From NCBI RefSeq assembly GCF_020740795.1, contig NC_067290.1, forward strand, positions 21,089,001 to 21,153,000: DNA of 64,000 nucleotides. The letters are read 5' to 3'. Of this stretch, positions 26,170 through 38,518 are shown one piece after another. Origin of the DNA: Apus apus (taxonomy: Eukaryota > Chordata > Aves > Apodiformes > Apodidae). A program made the position numbers and the translations under genes. Position 1 is the first letter of the stretch. Each line of letters begins with the position of its first letter. Below the pieces are notes generated by a model that saw only the letters and a list, made by a program, of their open reading frames with translations, did no database searches and had not been told where the DNA came from.

Positions 26170-27830
26170 AAATCCAGAGAACATGTCAGTTTAGAGCACA
26201 CAACACCCTTTTGAGGTCTGGAACAGAAGCTTATCACAGGTGGCAGGATTAGCTACATCATCTTAAGTCATTCAACACATTTATAACCCTCTGAACACTT
26301 GGGAGACATTAATTCACAGAAGCTTTTCAAAGGGAGAAAGCCCACCCAGCATGTACACAATCTTAACTTCCTCAAACACGTTGTCAAATTAAAGCCAAAA
26401 AAATGAGAAACCTCAAAATATACCCAGTGAGTCCCTGACTGGAGGTGTCAATCCAAGGAAGCACACAGGGCCATTCTTCAGCCCAGTTTAGCACAGCACT
26501 TACCCACACATGTAGCTTTTAAGCACATATGTTTAATTCTGTGATTCTTTAAGTACTTGACGACAGTGACAGGATTTTGACTCCACATTATTCATCCTGC
26601 TTGGGTGCAATGGTCCCCCCACTGCCCCACATCCATCCATTTCTGCTGTTAAATTGTAAGTTTGCTCTGGAGCAAAGGACTCCCTCTGCTCTGCTCTGCC
26701 CTGCACGCATCCAGGCACACCCAGGTCCCACTCGTAGAGGCTGCTGGGCACTAAAATAACACTGCACCAATTTTATGTGGCTAAATTGATAAATGAAAAA
26801 GAAACAGGTGAGTTAGAGCTGCTGTAATTCCGCACAAATTCATCCCGAGAAGATTTTGAAAAACAGTTAAATGTTAGCAGCCCTCCAAAATAAGATTGTC
26901 TCATGGGGCATGACAGAACTCTAAGGTATTTCAGCAGAGCAAAGTGTTGCACAATGCAGCATCTGCATGAAAACACCAAACCAAGAAAAATGTCACTTGA
27001 ATTCTTCAGCAGGGCAGTTTGCTGCTCAAACCTACCACAAACACCCTTATTCCTTGTTCCTATGCATTCAACATAACCTTTTGGAAATGCTACAGCTAAT
27101 AAACCTCAGGGAATAATATGGAAACATCCCTTCTCTTGACATTTCTGCACCTGACTCCTCCAGCCTCTCCCTCTCCCCTCCCTGTTGCTTTCCACACTAC
27201 TGATCACTCATCACCCTCTCACCTTCCCTTGGCTTCTGTACAGTGTCTCATCTTACAGCTCTTTCCAGTCACAACTCCAGTGTTTCTTCTCCTTCCCTAC
27301 ACTGGCTGGGAGCCTTCAAACTCGCTAAACATGCTGCACTATTAGCTGAGGAAAAAGCCCCATTCCCCACTCAACTGAAGCCAGCCTCACATCTTGTCCC
27401 AGCCCCAGGACACACCAACAACAGCAGGACCAAAACCAGTCACTAGGTTCTATTTCCCACACTTCAGTTGAATAGAATCTCACGCTCCTTCTGCTCAGAA
27501 GGGGTGTCCTCTGTTAGCAAAATCTTCATGACCTGGGCTGCCAACCCAAACAAGGCCATTACTCTCTGCAACAGCAGCACTGCCCTCCTTGGGGAGCAAG
27601 AATCAGACTGGTGGGAGCAGCTTCACCGCAGGAATTGTCACTTGTTTATGTAACTAACCTAGCCAGCACTCTCTTAGGATGAAAGGCTTCAAATGGATGG
27701 CAACATGAATCATTTCAGAATGGAAGACTTTCTTCTACTTCTCTCCTTCAACACTCAGTTTACATTTTTGATCAAAGCCTGTTTGGAAGCACCTTGCAGC
27801 ACAGTTCAAATGCAGATCTGCCACTTTCCT
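26170..27830. other. gene-free stretch, nothing recognised
   Basis: No coding unit, CpG island or nameable repeat. A CT-rich region lies around 27130-27310. Confidence 0.45.
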
Positions 27831-27839
27831 TGAAGGTAC

Positions 27840-28080
27840 CCACTGCTTTCATCATGCTTAATATGGAAATTGATATAACCCTGTTAAATGGTGCAATTAA
27901 CTGCCCTAACGATACAATAACACATGTACCCTAACCACTTGACGAGCATAATTGTCTAAAAATTAATTTAAATCACTCCAGAAAATTTTATCTGAATGTA
28001 GAGATGCTTGCTGTGGGAAAATAATGAGACAAGTCCCAAACAAAGCCATAAAAGAAACAATATTTAGCTATTAAGTACTA
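27840..28080. other. candidate conserved non-coding block
   Basis: AT-rich and nearly CpG-free, with many homeodomain-like cores (GCAATTAACTGCC, AAAATTAATTTAAATC, CATAATTGTC) and no open frame. It fits a vertebrate enhancer style. Conservation is not demonstrable here. Confidence 0.35.
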
Positions 28081-29435
28081 CTCCAAGCTCCCCGAGGACA
28101 GCTTCGGTCTTGGAGCAGAGCTGCAGGCAGCCAGCTGCTCGTGTGGCACCAGTGTGACCAGGAGCCCTTTTGTCACCCCTCTCTAGCACTGGCCCTATGG
28201 AACACACAGCCACACATCACCCCCAAGCAGCCCCAAGGAGCAAGTTTTTCCGAGGAACAAGCTGCACAGACCACATTTTAAAGCTGTTACTCAATAAATC
28301 TTTTAGCATTACCTATAAAGGCACATGCCTGCACCACCCCACCCTCTGGGACAAACACCAGCTATTGTTTAGGTAAATGCTGATCACATTTTCTCCCTTC
28401 ATTTGATGGCCAAGACCTCCCAAGGAGTGGCTGTTATTAAAGTGAAATTATACTCAAGTACACAGCATCTATCAGAGGATCACATCGATTTGGAAATGCA
28501 ACACAAGCCTTTGCTGCTCTGAGTGAGCCACTGAGAGAATCTAGAAAAACACTTCTCCAATTTTTCCCATCAGTCCAAAATTCTATGAAAGAACACTGCC
28601 TCAAACAGGGCTCACCTGTCTCAGGTAAAAATTCAGCTGAATCTTCAGCAAAATAAATAACTTACTCTGCAAGCAGCTGCAACTGCAGCAAGTGCACGTG
28701 ACTCTGCTGGAGAAGCAGCACTGGGGTGATGGTTTCTCCAGGGCAGCTGTAGGTCACTGCCTGCACTCTGCTGCTTCCTATCACTCAAGCAAAGCTGACT
28801 TTGATTTCTGAGTTAGCAAATCAGTTTCCTCCCCTGAGTTTACAGTTCTTTCCTGGTCATTATATCCAAACAAACAGAGACTTCCCTTAAGCTTCATAAC
28901 AATGTAACTGCACACGAGTTAACAAGGCAGTTTTACAAACAACATTGTGTCTGTTTCTGTGATTTTCCAAAACCCTTCCCTGGCATTTCTTGATCCTGCA
29001 GCACATGCTCTTGAAGATCAGAAGAAATGTGGTGCCTTTATCTTTAAGCACTGGAGCCATGCAGTCCCCCAGCTGAATGAGCCCAGCAAAGGATGTCCTG
29101 CTGCAAAAGCTCTCTGCATCTCTCTGCCTTCAGGAACAGCTTCACGCAGCTAGGCATGGATTTTGATTAAATGGCTCCAAAAAAGCACAAAAGTCACGTG
29201 GAAGGAGGAGCAAGAAAGAAGGAATGCTTTTCTAGCAGCATGGTGGCCAAAATACAGGCAAATATAAAACCCAAAACCCTTACTGGTGCTCTCAGAAGAA
29301 GTATACAGTCAATTTTTACTGTTTTTCTTAATGCTTCTGGGGCTATCCTGCAGCCTCTTTTCAGCCATGCACATCGCCTGGAGGAACAGAGCTCCATCTT
29401 GTCTAGGACTCTCCAGATCACCACTGCAGAGCACC
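28081..29435. other. gene-free stretch, nothing recognised
   Basis: The frame at 29171-29440 has a lysine-rich start but no domain, and is mirrored by a minus-strand frame of similar length. No repeat is recognised. Confidence 0.4.
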
Positions 29436-29915
29436 CTTAATTAATTTTCCTGTAATAATGTAGGAATTAATAATCCTATAATGTTTAATATATGATGGGA
29501 AAGTTGCTTAAGGAGCTTCCGTGAAGAAGAAATTCAAGGATGTAGCTCTAATAATAGGTGGCACAAAAATACAGAATCCCAAATTACTTCCAGTGGATGA
29601 AGTTTAAATTAACAATTCTTTAAAATACATCCACTTTAAAAAAAAATTGTATTGTGCTACACAAATATAAATCGGGTTGCCACTAAGAGAAATAATTTGC
29701 TTCTGAAGTGACATTTGTCACGTAAGTGAATAAGTGCTTTGACATTTGTAGATGCTGTGGAGCTGATAAAACTCTACACTACTGCCTGGCATTATTTTTC
29801 CTTTATATGAAAGAGTCACAATATGAGCATAAAATTTGCTCCTATTAGGCAGAGAATGTCAAGTCTCATTGCTAAATTTATTGTAGTGATTCAGCATGAA
29901 AACAAGTGTTGCCCT
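29436..29915. other. candidate conserved non-coding block with TGACA repeats
   Basis: A long AT-rich stretch without open frames. It holds GTGACATTTGTCAC at 29708-29721 (inverted TGACA half-sites) and a second copy of TGACATTTGT at 29740-29749. TGACA/TGTCA is the core bound by MEIS/TGIF-class homeodomain proteins, and other TAATTA-type cores are common here. An enhancer role is inferred from motif content only. Confidence 0.35.
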
Positions 29916-31015
29916 CTTGCCCTCCAGCAGGTCAAGGCAGTGTACATATCATACCCACAGCAACCTTAGTAGGGTGGTATGTCCTGGCCCAGCAGAGGGC
30001 CAGTGCTACCCCAGGCACCAGGCAATGCTCAGCTCCTTCTGGTGCTGACACAGCCACCGAAATATAATGCCTGTTTTGCAAGCAGCCCACAAAGCCTCAG
30101 AGAAGGGGGAGCTAAGCCACCCCAGCCTCGGCAGGTCCCCACCCATCCAAACCCCCAAATTCCCCCCTGCTGCTTTGTGGAGTGGGGGTGACTGAACCAG
30201 GGGGCTGGGCAGGGGGGCACAGTCCCTGCAAGGGGTCCCCAAGGCTGCCCCACCATCACTGAAGGGCAAGTTGCTTACATCATTTTCAAACCTCCCGGAC
30301 CAGCAACTGCAAACGTCATCCTTTCAAAAGATGTGCCCACCAAAGAACCTGAGACACACACAAGCACTGACAGAACATCCCTCACCAGGACATGCCCTGA
30401 AGCCTGGGCAGGCTGATGGGCTGGACTGCTGAACACACAGCAGAGAGCACAGATGCCTCAGAGTATCCTTAACTGAAACGTAACTCCCCTCATTTCAGAG
30501 GATAAAATAATTCAGAAGCAACAGTCAGGGCCCAGGCCTCCAAGAGCACGATCACCCAGCCTGGACACCTTCCACAGGCAGCTCCAGCCAAGGTGGGCTG
30601 ATGTCCCAAAGCTCAGGAGCTCACTGATCTTGGGAGGGAGGCAAAGCCCAAGGGGCTGGGCAGAAAGAAATCAATGGAGCTTTGCCTGGACGAGACCAAA
30701 AATCCAAGGCAGATATAATACTGGTGATGAACAGATGACTGACAATAACATTAACCACATAAGAGAAACTGAAAGAGAAAATCAGTTTTAGATCACTAAA
30801 AATTCCAAAACAGTGTTAAACAATCATCAAATTCCTCACTCAAATGCCCACATTTCATTTCTGGAGGACAATGTGAATGACTCTCCAGCTCCACCCACAA
30901 AACCTCCAACGTTTGCCTAAATGTTTAAACAATTTAGAAGCTCCCACACAAAGTGCTGCCCATTTAGAGACAAAAATCAAAGCGATATATTTTGCCAGAT
31001 GCTCCACTGGATTGC
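29916..31015. other. gene-free stretch, GC-rich at left
   Basis: 30170-30240 is G-rich on the plus strand (runs of G5, G5, G3 and G6 within about 45 bp) and could form a quadruplex. No coding evidence otherwise. Confidence 0.4.
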
Positions 31016-31480
31016 TCAGGCTGTAATGGCACACTTATAAGAAACTGTAATAAAAAAGACAAAATGCTCATGCAATACAGCGTGAACATAGCAAAATAGC
31101 CATTAATATTGTTCTCCCAAAGAAAAATGGCTTACTAAATAGCCTGAAAGGACACCTGACATGCATCACTCCCTGTTTTCAAGAAATACAACCAGACATA
31201 AAACCAATATGATTACTTGCTAAATCTAATAAGTTTCTTTTTCTTTGATGGTTGTTTGCTCCTTAATGTGCTTTAAATGTGTAATAAAAATATAATGAAA
31301 AACATACATTCATTCTATGTGGCACTACTGCATATTCCATAAAAAAAGTAATCTTATAAAGTTTAATTTTACAGTGTTTCTTAAAACTATTCTACTTATT
31401 CACTATTTGCAGAGGGTATCTGCAAAGCAATTTAATACTTAACATAACACTTTTCTTCACCAGCATTAATGTTAAATTTT
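31016..31480. other. candidate conserved non-coding block
   Basis: AT-rich, CpG-poor, without open frames and with homeobox-like ATTA/TAAT cores throughout (for example TAGCCATTAATATTG). It is one of the series of such blocks in the left part of the window. Inference from composition only. Confidence 0.3.
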
Positions 31481-34180
31481 CTCTTCACAGACATTGTCTT
31501 CTCCCTTCCATAAGCCTAGAAGAGGAGAAGCAAATGGATTTAAGGTTTTCAAAGAGACTCATTAAAACGTAAAGTCCAAATACCCACGTCATTTTTTTCG
31601 TGATTGCTTTAGGACTGTTGTGGGATTTTTCCTGTCTAGGCATTTGTCTTCCATAACATTTTAATATCCTTGAGAAAAGTCTGAAGTGAGCTTAACTCCT
31701 TGTCACTGGTGATATCGCTGCATCTGTTTTGCATTAAGGGAATGCAAATTTGAGCACAAGTGAATTAAAGACCACTTACTTTTCAAGAGGCACTTGTCAG
31801 GAGATACACCAGCAAATAAAAGCTACTGACAGGAAACCCTGCACAAATCTTTAGGATAAGATAGTCCAGCAAAACCTTTTGGGACACTCTCTCTTTTTTT
31901 TCCCCTTGCAGTGGAGTTTAATACCAAAAATCATACTTGCAGTCAATGGCCAAACAATCTACTACTTTAAAAATCTTACATGGCACACGTTTGTTTTACG
32001 TGCCACACCATTCCTTGAAGGCCAGAAAATCCTGCTACAAAATTCTCCATGGTGTCAATTCAAATAAGAGCTTCTGCTCACTTCCAGAGCTGACAAGCTG
32101 TATGGACTTGCAGATGCCCTGGCCTCCCCAGACAAGTCAGGAGGATGACATTCTCCATGCAATGTCACATTTTAGAAGTTCTCCTCCTTTCCCAGGCAAA
32201 AGGTTCTGTATTCCCACAATCATCCTAAAAGTCTTCCTCCACATCCATCTGCATTCCTGCTCCTCTTTCCTGGGCACACCTGCCCAGAACTGTGCAGGGC
32301 AGAAATTGGACAGGTCTCCTGAGGACAGAGGTGCTTCCCTGGCCCTGAAGCAGAGACATTCAATTCATCTGTAACATCAAGTGGTTCCATCAGTGTGGGC
32401 AACGATTTCAACCAAAAGCCCAAACCTTCACAATAACTTTATATAAGTTTTCATCCACCGGCTAGCAGCTTCCTGTGATACTTCGGCTTTTCATACCAGC
32501 AAAATTACTTGGGGTTTCAGCTGAGGATCAAAGTAACAAAATATTTCTGCTTCAAGAACGTCCCTTGCCAGAGCTGGCAATGGCAGAGTGCACAAAGGCA
32601 GTGCAGTGGCAGGACTGAGCAGTGCCAGGCTTCAATCACCTGTATTCAGGGCAGAAAATTCAAAGGGAGAAGCGTTTGTGCAGAGAGAAAGTAGAAAGCA
32701 CATGTGAAGCAACAACAGACCCTCCCTGAAAGCAGCTGAACCAAGCCAGCCCAGTGGCAGCCGTGCAGCACCCCCATGCCAGGAGCTGGACACAACACAT
32801 TTGTTTCCTGTTTTCATACAAATGGTGTAAACATCCTCAATAACCTAAGCAGCAGCTTCCAGATTGTGAGATTTAAATCAAAACTTAAAGCTAATCCTTT
32901 CAGTCCTGCTATGTTTGTGTTGGGGAGGGCAGCAGGAAAACACTGACAACTTAGGGATTACAAAGAGCAGCGTGTACAGAAAAGCACCCAGGTGTTTTGT
33001 GACACCAAGGACACTCTTGCCCTGCAAAGCTGCCCATTTTTTGTACTGCTAGACTGTCTTGTGACCCTGCTAGAGCTGAAGGATTAGCAAACATTCTCTA
33101 ACAGGGGTCAGAAAGTCTCCTTAGGAAATCACACTTTGAAACCCTCCCTTAAAGATCAGCACCAAGTTGTTCTGCAAAGCGTCTCAGCTGTTCAGCTGCT
33201 GAACCTGGGGCTTCCCAGCCCTTCCACTGCATCCCCATCAGAACAACGTTCTTCACCACTACAGCTCTACACAGCATCCTCCAACTGCATTAGAGCCCAT
33301 TATACCCTCAGTCACCATAAAAATGTCACTTTATAATACACTCAGGCAGGATGCTTCACTGTTTACAACAGATGGCAGAACTAAATATGCTTTAAAATGG
33401 TTTAAATTGGGAAAAATCTTCCCCTCTCTGGCCATCACACAATTCATTTTCCTGGGTTAGTGTGCAGATAAAGCAGCAGCAGCTCTGAAATGAGGCATCT
33501 GTTGAAAGGCAAGCTTTTCTTGAGTGCTGCACATCGCAGAGCTCCTGGTGCTGCTCAGCAGGGCTGTCCCCAGGAGGCAGCACAGCCACCCAAACGAGGA
33601 AGTCTGCAGCATGGACACCAGCCTGGCTTTCCAAAGCAGGGCTCAGGCAACAAGTTGCTGTGATGGTGCCCACCTGCCAGTGCTCCTCTGCCTTCCCTGG
33701 CTAATAATGGACTAGTCAGCAGCACACAGACTGCTGTAGCAAGGGTTAATTTTACTGTTTTGTTTTAAGACATTGCCAGTCCCAGGATCAGCAGGCTTAT
33801 ATGTTTGACAGGCTTCCTTAGATGCTCAGGATGCATCTACTTAGCAGCTTAGATAGTAACTACATAGGGTACGTAAGTTTTTTTCTCATTTAAGAATAAC
33901 TTCTCAGGCTCAGATGGGTCTTGGCTCTGGATTCAGCAGCCTAGTGACCCCCCCAGGCAGCCCCAGCAGCCCAGAGTGGTTTTGAAAGCCCCTCCAACCC
34001 AGACTCCCCCTGAGCACAGGGGCAGGCAGCCAGCTGGAGGCAGGCACTGGCACCAGCCCTGCAGAGCCTGCCACGCCAGGGGGACCTGAGGCTGCACCTG
34101 CAAACAGGACATGTAGGCTAAGGACAGCTCCAGGGTCCCCTTAGGAATTGCACCAAGTGGGATTAACCCCAGGGCTTAAA
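31481..34180. other. gene-free stretch, nothing recognised
   Basis: Open frames such as 31937-32374 and 33392-33673 (minus) are without domains. 33930-34130 is GC-richer. No nameable repeat. Confidence 0.4.
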
Positions 34181-34985
34181 GCTGAACACGTGCTTAGGTG
34201 TTCTGGCGAGTCATGACTTGACTTTCATGCACTTATTGGGGTACCAGTTACTTGACAATTTCTCAGTGCTGCTTCTACCACGTAATTTATTGCCATCTCT
34301 ACCATTAAATACAAAATGAAAGAGCCATGTGCTCATCTCAGCAATATTGACATGTCAAATTTACTCAAACAACAAGGGACAATAGCACGCAAAACTTGAA
34401 ACCTGCCACGACATGGAAGAATACAATAAAGATCAAGGCAAGAGAAGGTTTTAATTATGTGAGAGGAGAAGACATGTTCTGTAAGGTCTTTGCGATTTGA
34501 GACTATAATCAAAATGTCATCAGCCTGCCTCTTGTATTTTCAATCTCTTAGGAAAATGACTAAAACTGGTATAACATTTTCAGATTAATTTTGATGCTTC
34601 CATCAGAAAGCCTGACATTTTGCTAATGTCAGACATCACCTACATTGTCATTTGATTTCCCATTTCCCCCCTGTGTGTCACTTCACTAATGACCTAGAGG
34701 TGGTAATGAAATGAACAGATGAAGGACAGAACTTTTGAAAATGAAGCAATATATGCTTTGACATTAACACACCACTTGTAGAAAGAGTCAGGAATGTATG
34801 CTATTTGCTAAGCCACAGATACAGGTATTTAAAAATGAAGTGTAAACATTCTCATCATTCATCTAATTAAATTATGCTAATTTGCCCCAAGTGCTGTAAA
34901 AATTTGCATCAGAACCCAAGGTATCTGTAAACAAACACCACAAAGTCTCTAGTGTTACAGCTCTAGCACCGTTTCCAACATAGGG
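34181..34985. other. largest candidate conserved non-coding block
   Basis: About 800 bp of low-CpG, AT-leaning DNA without open frames. It contains many homeodomain cores (TCTAATTAAATTATGCTAAT), bHLH/T-box-like words and an 8-bp perfect inverted repeat at 34612-34632. Of all blocks in the window it most resembles an ultraconserved-type developmental enhancer. Conservation must be tested by alignment. Confidence 0.4.
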
Positions 34986-35204
34986 AGATGCAAATGTTGC
35001 CCTCCCTTTCACATGAAGCAGCATGCAAACCAGTTTGTGCTCTCAGCCAGCACACCCTTGATACATAATTAGCCTCCTTCCTTCCGTTGAATCTCTTGGA
35101 AGTTTGAGATCAAATAGCATGCAAGAACTATACAAAAAACTTTCTCTGTCTCCTTTCATGAAAAGTATCTTGTGACACTAACTGTGCATCATGATGTGTG
35201 AGGA

Positions 35205-35250
35205 AAGAAGAACTCCCGCAGCCTGAGCGGGAACGGCGCAGAAAGGTGAG
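35205..35250 (+). other. isolated CpG patch with hairpin and donor-like site
   Basis: TCCCGC (35214-35219), a seven-base loop and GCGGGA (35227-35232) make a perfect 6-bp stem. CAGAAAG|GTGAGG at about 35239-35251 matches a plus-strand splice donor consensus (GT at 35246-35247). The preceding sequence is not open in any useful frame, so an exon, if real, would be non-coding. Confidence 0.25.
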
Positions 35251-35254
35251 GGGA

Positions 35255-38160
35255 GGGATTATTTAAGGCCCTTTCAAGGAAAAACGGGAAAATATGCAGG
35301 TGAATATTCTGTGCAATCACAGAAAGGCTAGACTGAAAAGGCCCTCAGGAGTTCACACAGGCAACACAGCTTCAGATACCCCCAGAGCGAAGCAGGGAAT
35401 TCCAGCTCAGAGCTGCTCCAGGCAGCCCTGGAGCACCATCCCTCTGCAGCCATGGGGTTGGGCTTGGCACTGCCCAGGGCTCCGCAGGCTGGGGAATCCC
35501 ATCCCAGACACCATGAGAAGAGCACCTTCACTGCAGTCATTGCAGGGAGCACGCTGAAACAGGGCAGGGGCCCACAGGAGCACCCACACCAACCAGCCCT
35601 CCCCTACAGGACACAGCTGCTGGGGACCGCAGCCCCACTGCAACCCTGCACCCACAGCAGCTCCTCCTGGGGACCAGCCTAGAAGACTCCAATGTGACAG
35701 AAGAGAGATGAGCCAAAGGCCATTTACCACCTGCACTGCACCGTTGCTCCTCAGTCACAGCACAAGCCAGAATGCTGCCCACTTTCTGTGGGTCTTCAAG
35801 TAACTCAGCCCCTCAGAGTTTCAGCTGGCTCCCACCAGCTGGACGCAGCACTGTCATCCCCTCCCGTGCCCAGTCACCCTCTGCACACCCTTTTTTCCTG
35901 CAGCAAAAACTAGGGGGCTGTTACAGCCCTCCAGGCTCACCACTGCTAACAGAACCTCCACCAGTGCCAGGGAAGCTCTGCCCCCCTGCTGGAGGCTGCT
36001 GCACCCTGGTGTCACAGCCACCCCACGCTGTACTAGCAGATACTACAGAGCCAGCAAGAGCAACGGGATTATTTCACTGAAAATAGAACCACTCCTAACT
36101 ACTCTTTATTAGTATTTTTAAAATTCACCAAGCTTCTTCACATCAGTAAAGAAGATTATTGCACTATAATTCTAAAACAAAATGTGGCTCTCTTATAACA
36201 ATAAGATCTTAAGTATTTTCCAATTACTTCAGCCTGAGGCTTTTCCAGCACTGGGAATGAGAACTCTGATATCTATGACTTTTTCCCACTTAATTTTTTT
36301 TTTTTTTTTCTTGAGACTCCTCTACAAGCCAGCATAGTGGCAGGAAATATTTAGCTGCTGGCCAAGTCTTCAATCAAACCCCCACTGTAGCTTGCTTTTG
36401 TCCTCTGACTTTCTAGGTGGAAGCACAGATTAGACTTGCAAGTCACTGATTCCCTCTTACAGAGTTTAAAGTGTTGAGAAATTCACCTTCCCTCTTCCTG
36501 AGACGTGTTACCAGAAATCACAAGCTGCCCCTAATTTCAAATACAGCTCAAACAAACCTGCAGGGCAGTCCCACAGTGAAGCACTGCAGAGAGAGACAGA
36601 CACAGAGTTTAAGTGGGAACAAAAACTAGAACCCGCTCTGATTGTTTTGGCTCTTGCTTCTGTCGATACAAGTTCATTACTCTGCACGATGCAGGTGGTA
36701 AGAAAAGCTGTGCATCTAGGATGAAATCTGTGCCCATGAAACACTCTTCAATGTGTGCCAGTGCTACAGCTTGGCAGCAACAGGAATTGTGCAGAGGTGG
36801 TTGGCAGAGGTTTGCCCACCTAGCAGACCACAGAGGCAGCCTTCACCGAGTGCTGATTTCTTAGGCCAAACATAAGCAGGTTTCTGCTCTATTTCTTGTC
36901 TTATTGGGGAAACAAAGACTCATTTCAATCTTCTTCTTACAACCTTGAGTTTGGGATGAGAAAAGTGAGAGTGCACACACTGCCCTTACAAAAAGTCAGA
37001 ATCTGCTGTGGCTTCAAAGTGTCACCCACAAACGTGACACCAGTGGCAAATGATATAAGGATGTTCCCCGTCACACCACGCATTCCCAGAGTTACACACC
37101 TGGTCCTGTCAGCTACAGGAACAAGACAGGAACTACCATCAAAATTCCCCTCAGTCCAGTCAAATCTAAAACCTCTGGAGCATACAAAAAATAAAAATAA
37201 AAAAGAGATGCTTCCTGTGGAATTCCCCTGGGTATTGCTGTGAGAAGCAGCAGCAGTTACCATGACATGTGCAAAAGACTGTGGCGAGATCACTTCTCTT
37301 CTAACCCACATCTTTTAGATCTGCCAGGTTCTCAATTCACTGTTCCTTCGATAATAAATCCTGACAGAATGAGGCTTGTTGGGAGGTACAGGACCAAACA
37401 CACCGCAGAGAGATGAACCAGGCTTTGCCATCACTCATTTAATCGTCAGCTCTTGAGATCTACATTCTGCTTCTAAGTTAGGCCTTCTACAGCAGCAGTA
37501 TCCTTGGAAGGCTGGGGAACTACAGTGACCCAAAGCTATCAATCCCCATGCATGCATCACTCTCTTACTGCAGTGCTGCTCTCCTGGTGAGAAAAAAAAA
37601 AAAATGTGCTTCAAAGAGCATCCAGAAATACTTGAACTGAAACCTGAAGGCCAGGAGAGAGCAGAAAGGCCACAGAAGTACCAGGAATCATCACCTCTTT
37701 GAAACACATTTTTTCTATGAGCTGTATCTGCTTAACAGGGTTTTTTTGAGGAGATCAATTTCATCCCATAAAAATGTAGGTCAGTGCAAGTCAGGTAGAT
37801 CTGACAGCAAAAGCCTCTGCCCTGCCAAGTAGTGGGACTCAGAGCTAACAAACCCACCAAACAGCTTTGTGATTCCACAGCCCCTGAAATACCTCCTGCC
37901 TTTCAAAAAACTCCCACCAGACTGTTCCACCTCCAGAAGAAAGCAGGAAGAAGAATGCCAGCAGCCCCGGGCAGGATGTTGCCACCTGAGCAGTGGGAGA
38001 GGGGAACAGCAGGGGCTGCTCTGCACCCAGACCCTCTGGAAACACACCTGGGGTCACACAGACCAGACCTCCAGCACTGGCCCTTCCCGGGCAAAGCCTC
38101 TTCCTATTTTTATAGCAGATAACCCATTTGAGGGATGTGCACATGGAGCTTAACAAACAA
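35255..38160. other. gene-free stretch, nothing certain
   Basis: 35400-36060 is GC-rich and open in several overlapping frames without domains. Homopolymers lie at 36294-36309 (T16) and 37592-37604 (A13). 37780-38150 is another GC-leaning patch open on both strands. No nameable repeat. Confidence 0.4.
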
Positions 38161-38164
38161 ATAC

Positions 38165-38270
38165 ATGCCTTACATTTACTTTGCTCTTCTCCTGTTGGCA
38201 CAACACAGCAACCTGCATTTTAACAGATGAGGAAACTGCCACAACAGGAACGAGGCAGCTTTCTCACCGC
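38165..38270 (+). repeat. MIR-like ancient SINE remnant
   Basis: GCATTTTAACAGATGAGGAA followed by ACTG matches the best conserved part of MIR (CATTTTACAGATGAGGAAAC) with one inserted A. The upstream TTACATTTACT and CAACACAGCAACC fit the preceding MIR blocks. It borders the CpG island directly. Confidence 0.5.
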
Positions 38271-38400
38271 CACCCCACACGGGGACAGGGAAGGCCCCAC
38301 ACCCTGCTCAGCGCAGCCGCTGCTCCCTCGCACGGGGGGGTTCACCCCCAAGTTCACCGCCAGGCCCCAGAGGGGCAGCAAGCAGAGCCCCCCGCCCGCG

Positions 38401-38416
38401 GGCGCCCAACGTGGGG
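38401..38416 (+). other. match to tRNA-Lys retroviral primer-binding site
   Basis: GGCGCCCAACGTGGGG is a 16-base exact match to the complement of the 3' end of tRNA-Lys, the primer-binding site used by many lysine-primed (ERVK-like) retroviruses. The expected flanking T and C are G and A here. No LTR end is recognisable immediately upstream and no gag-like frame follows, so this is either a decayed trace of an ERV leader or a coincidence in GC-rich sequence. Confidence 0.35.
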
Positions 38417-38518
38417 AGCCGGGGGGACGCTTCCCCTGCGGGGCTGCCTGCCCAGCGCCAGGAGCGAGCCCCAGAGCCCCCGGAGGGTCACCTGGCGCCA
38501 AGCCCCCCGGTAGTGAGC

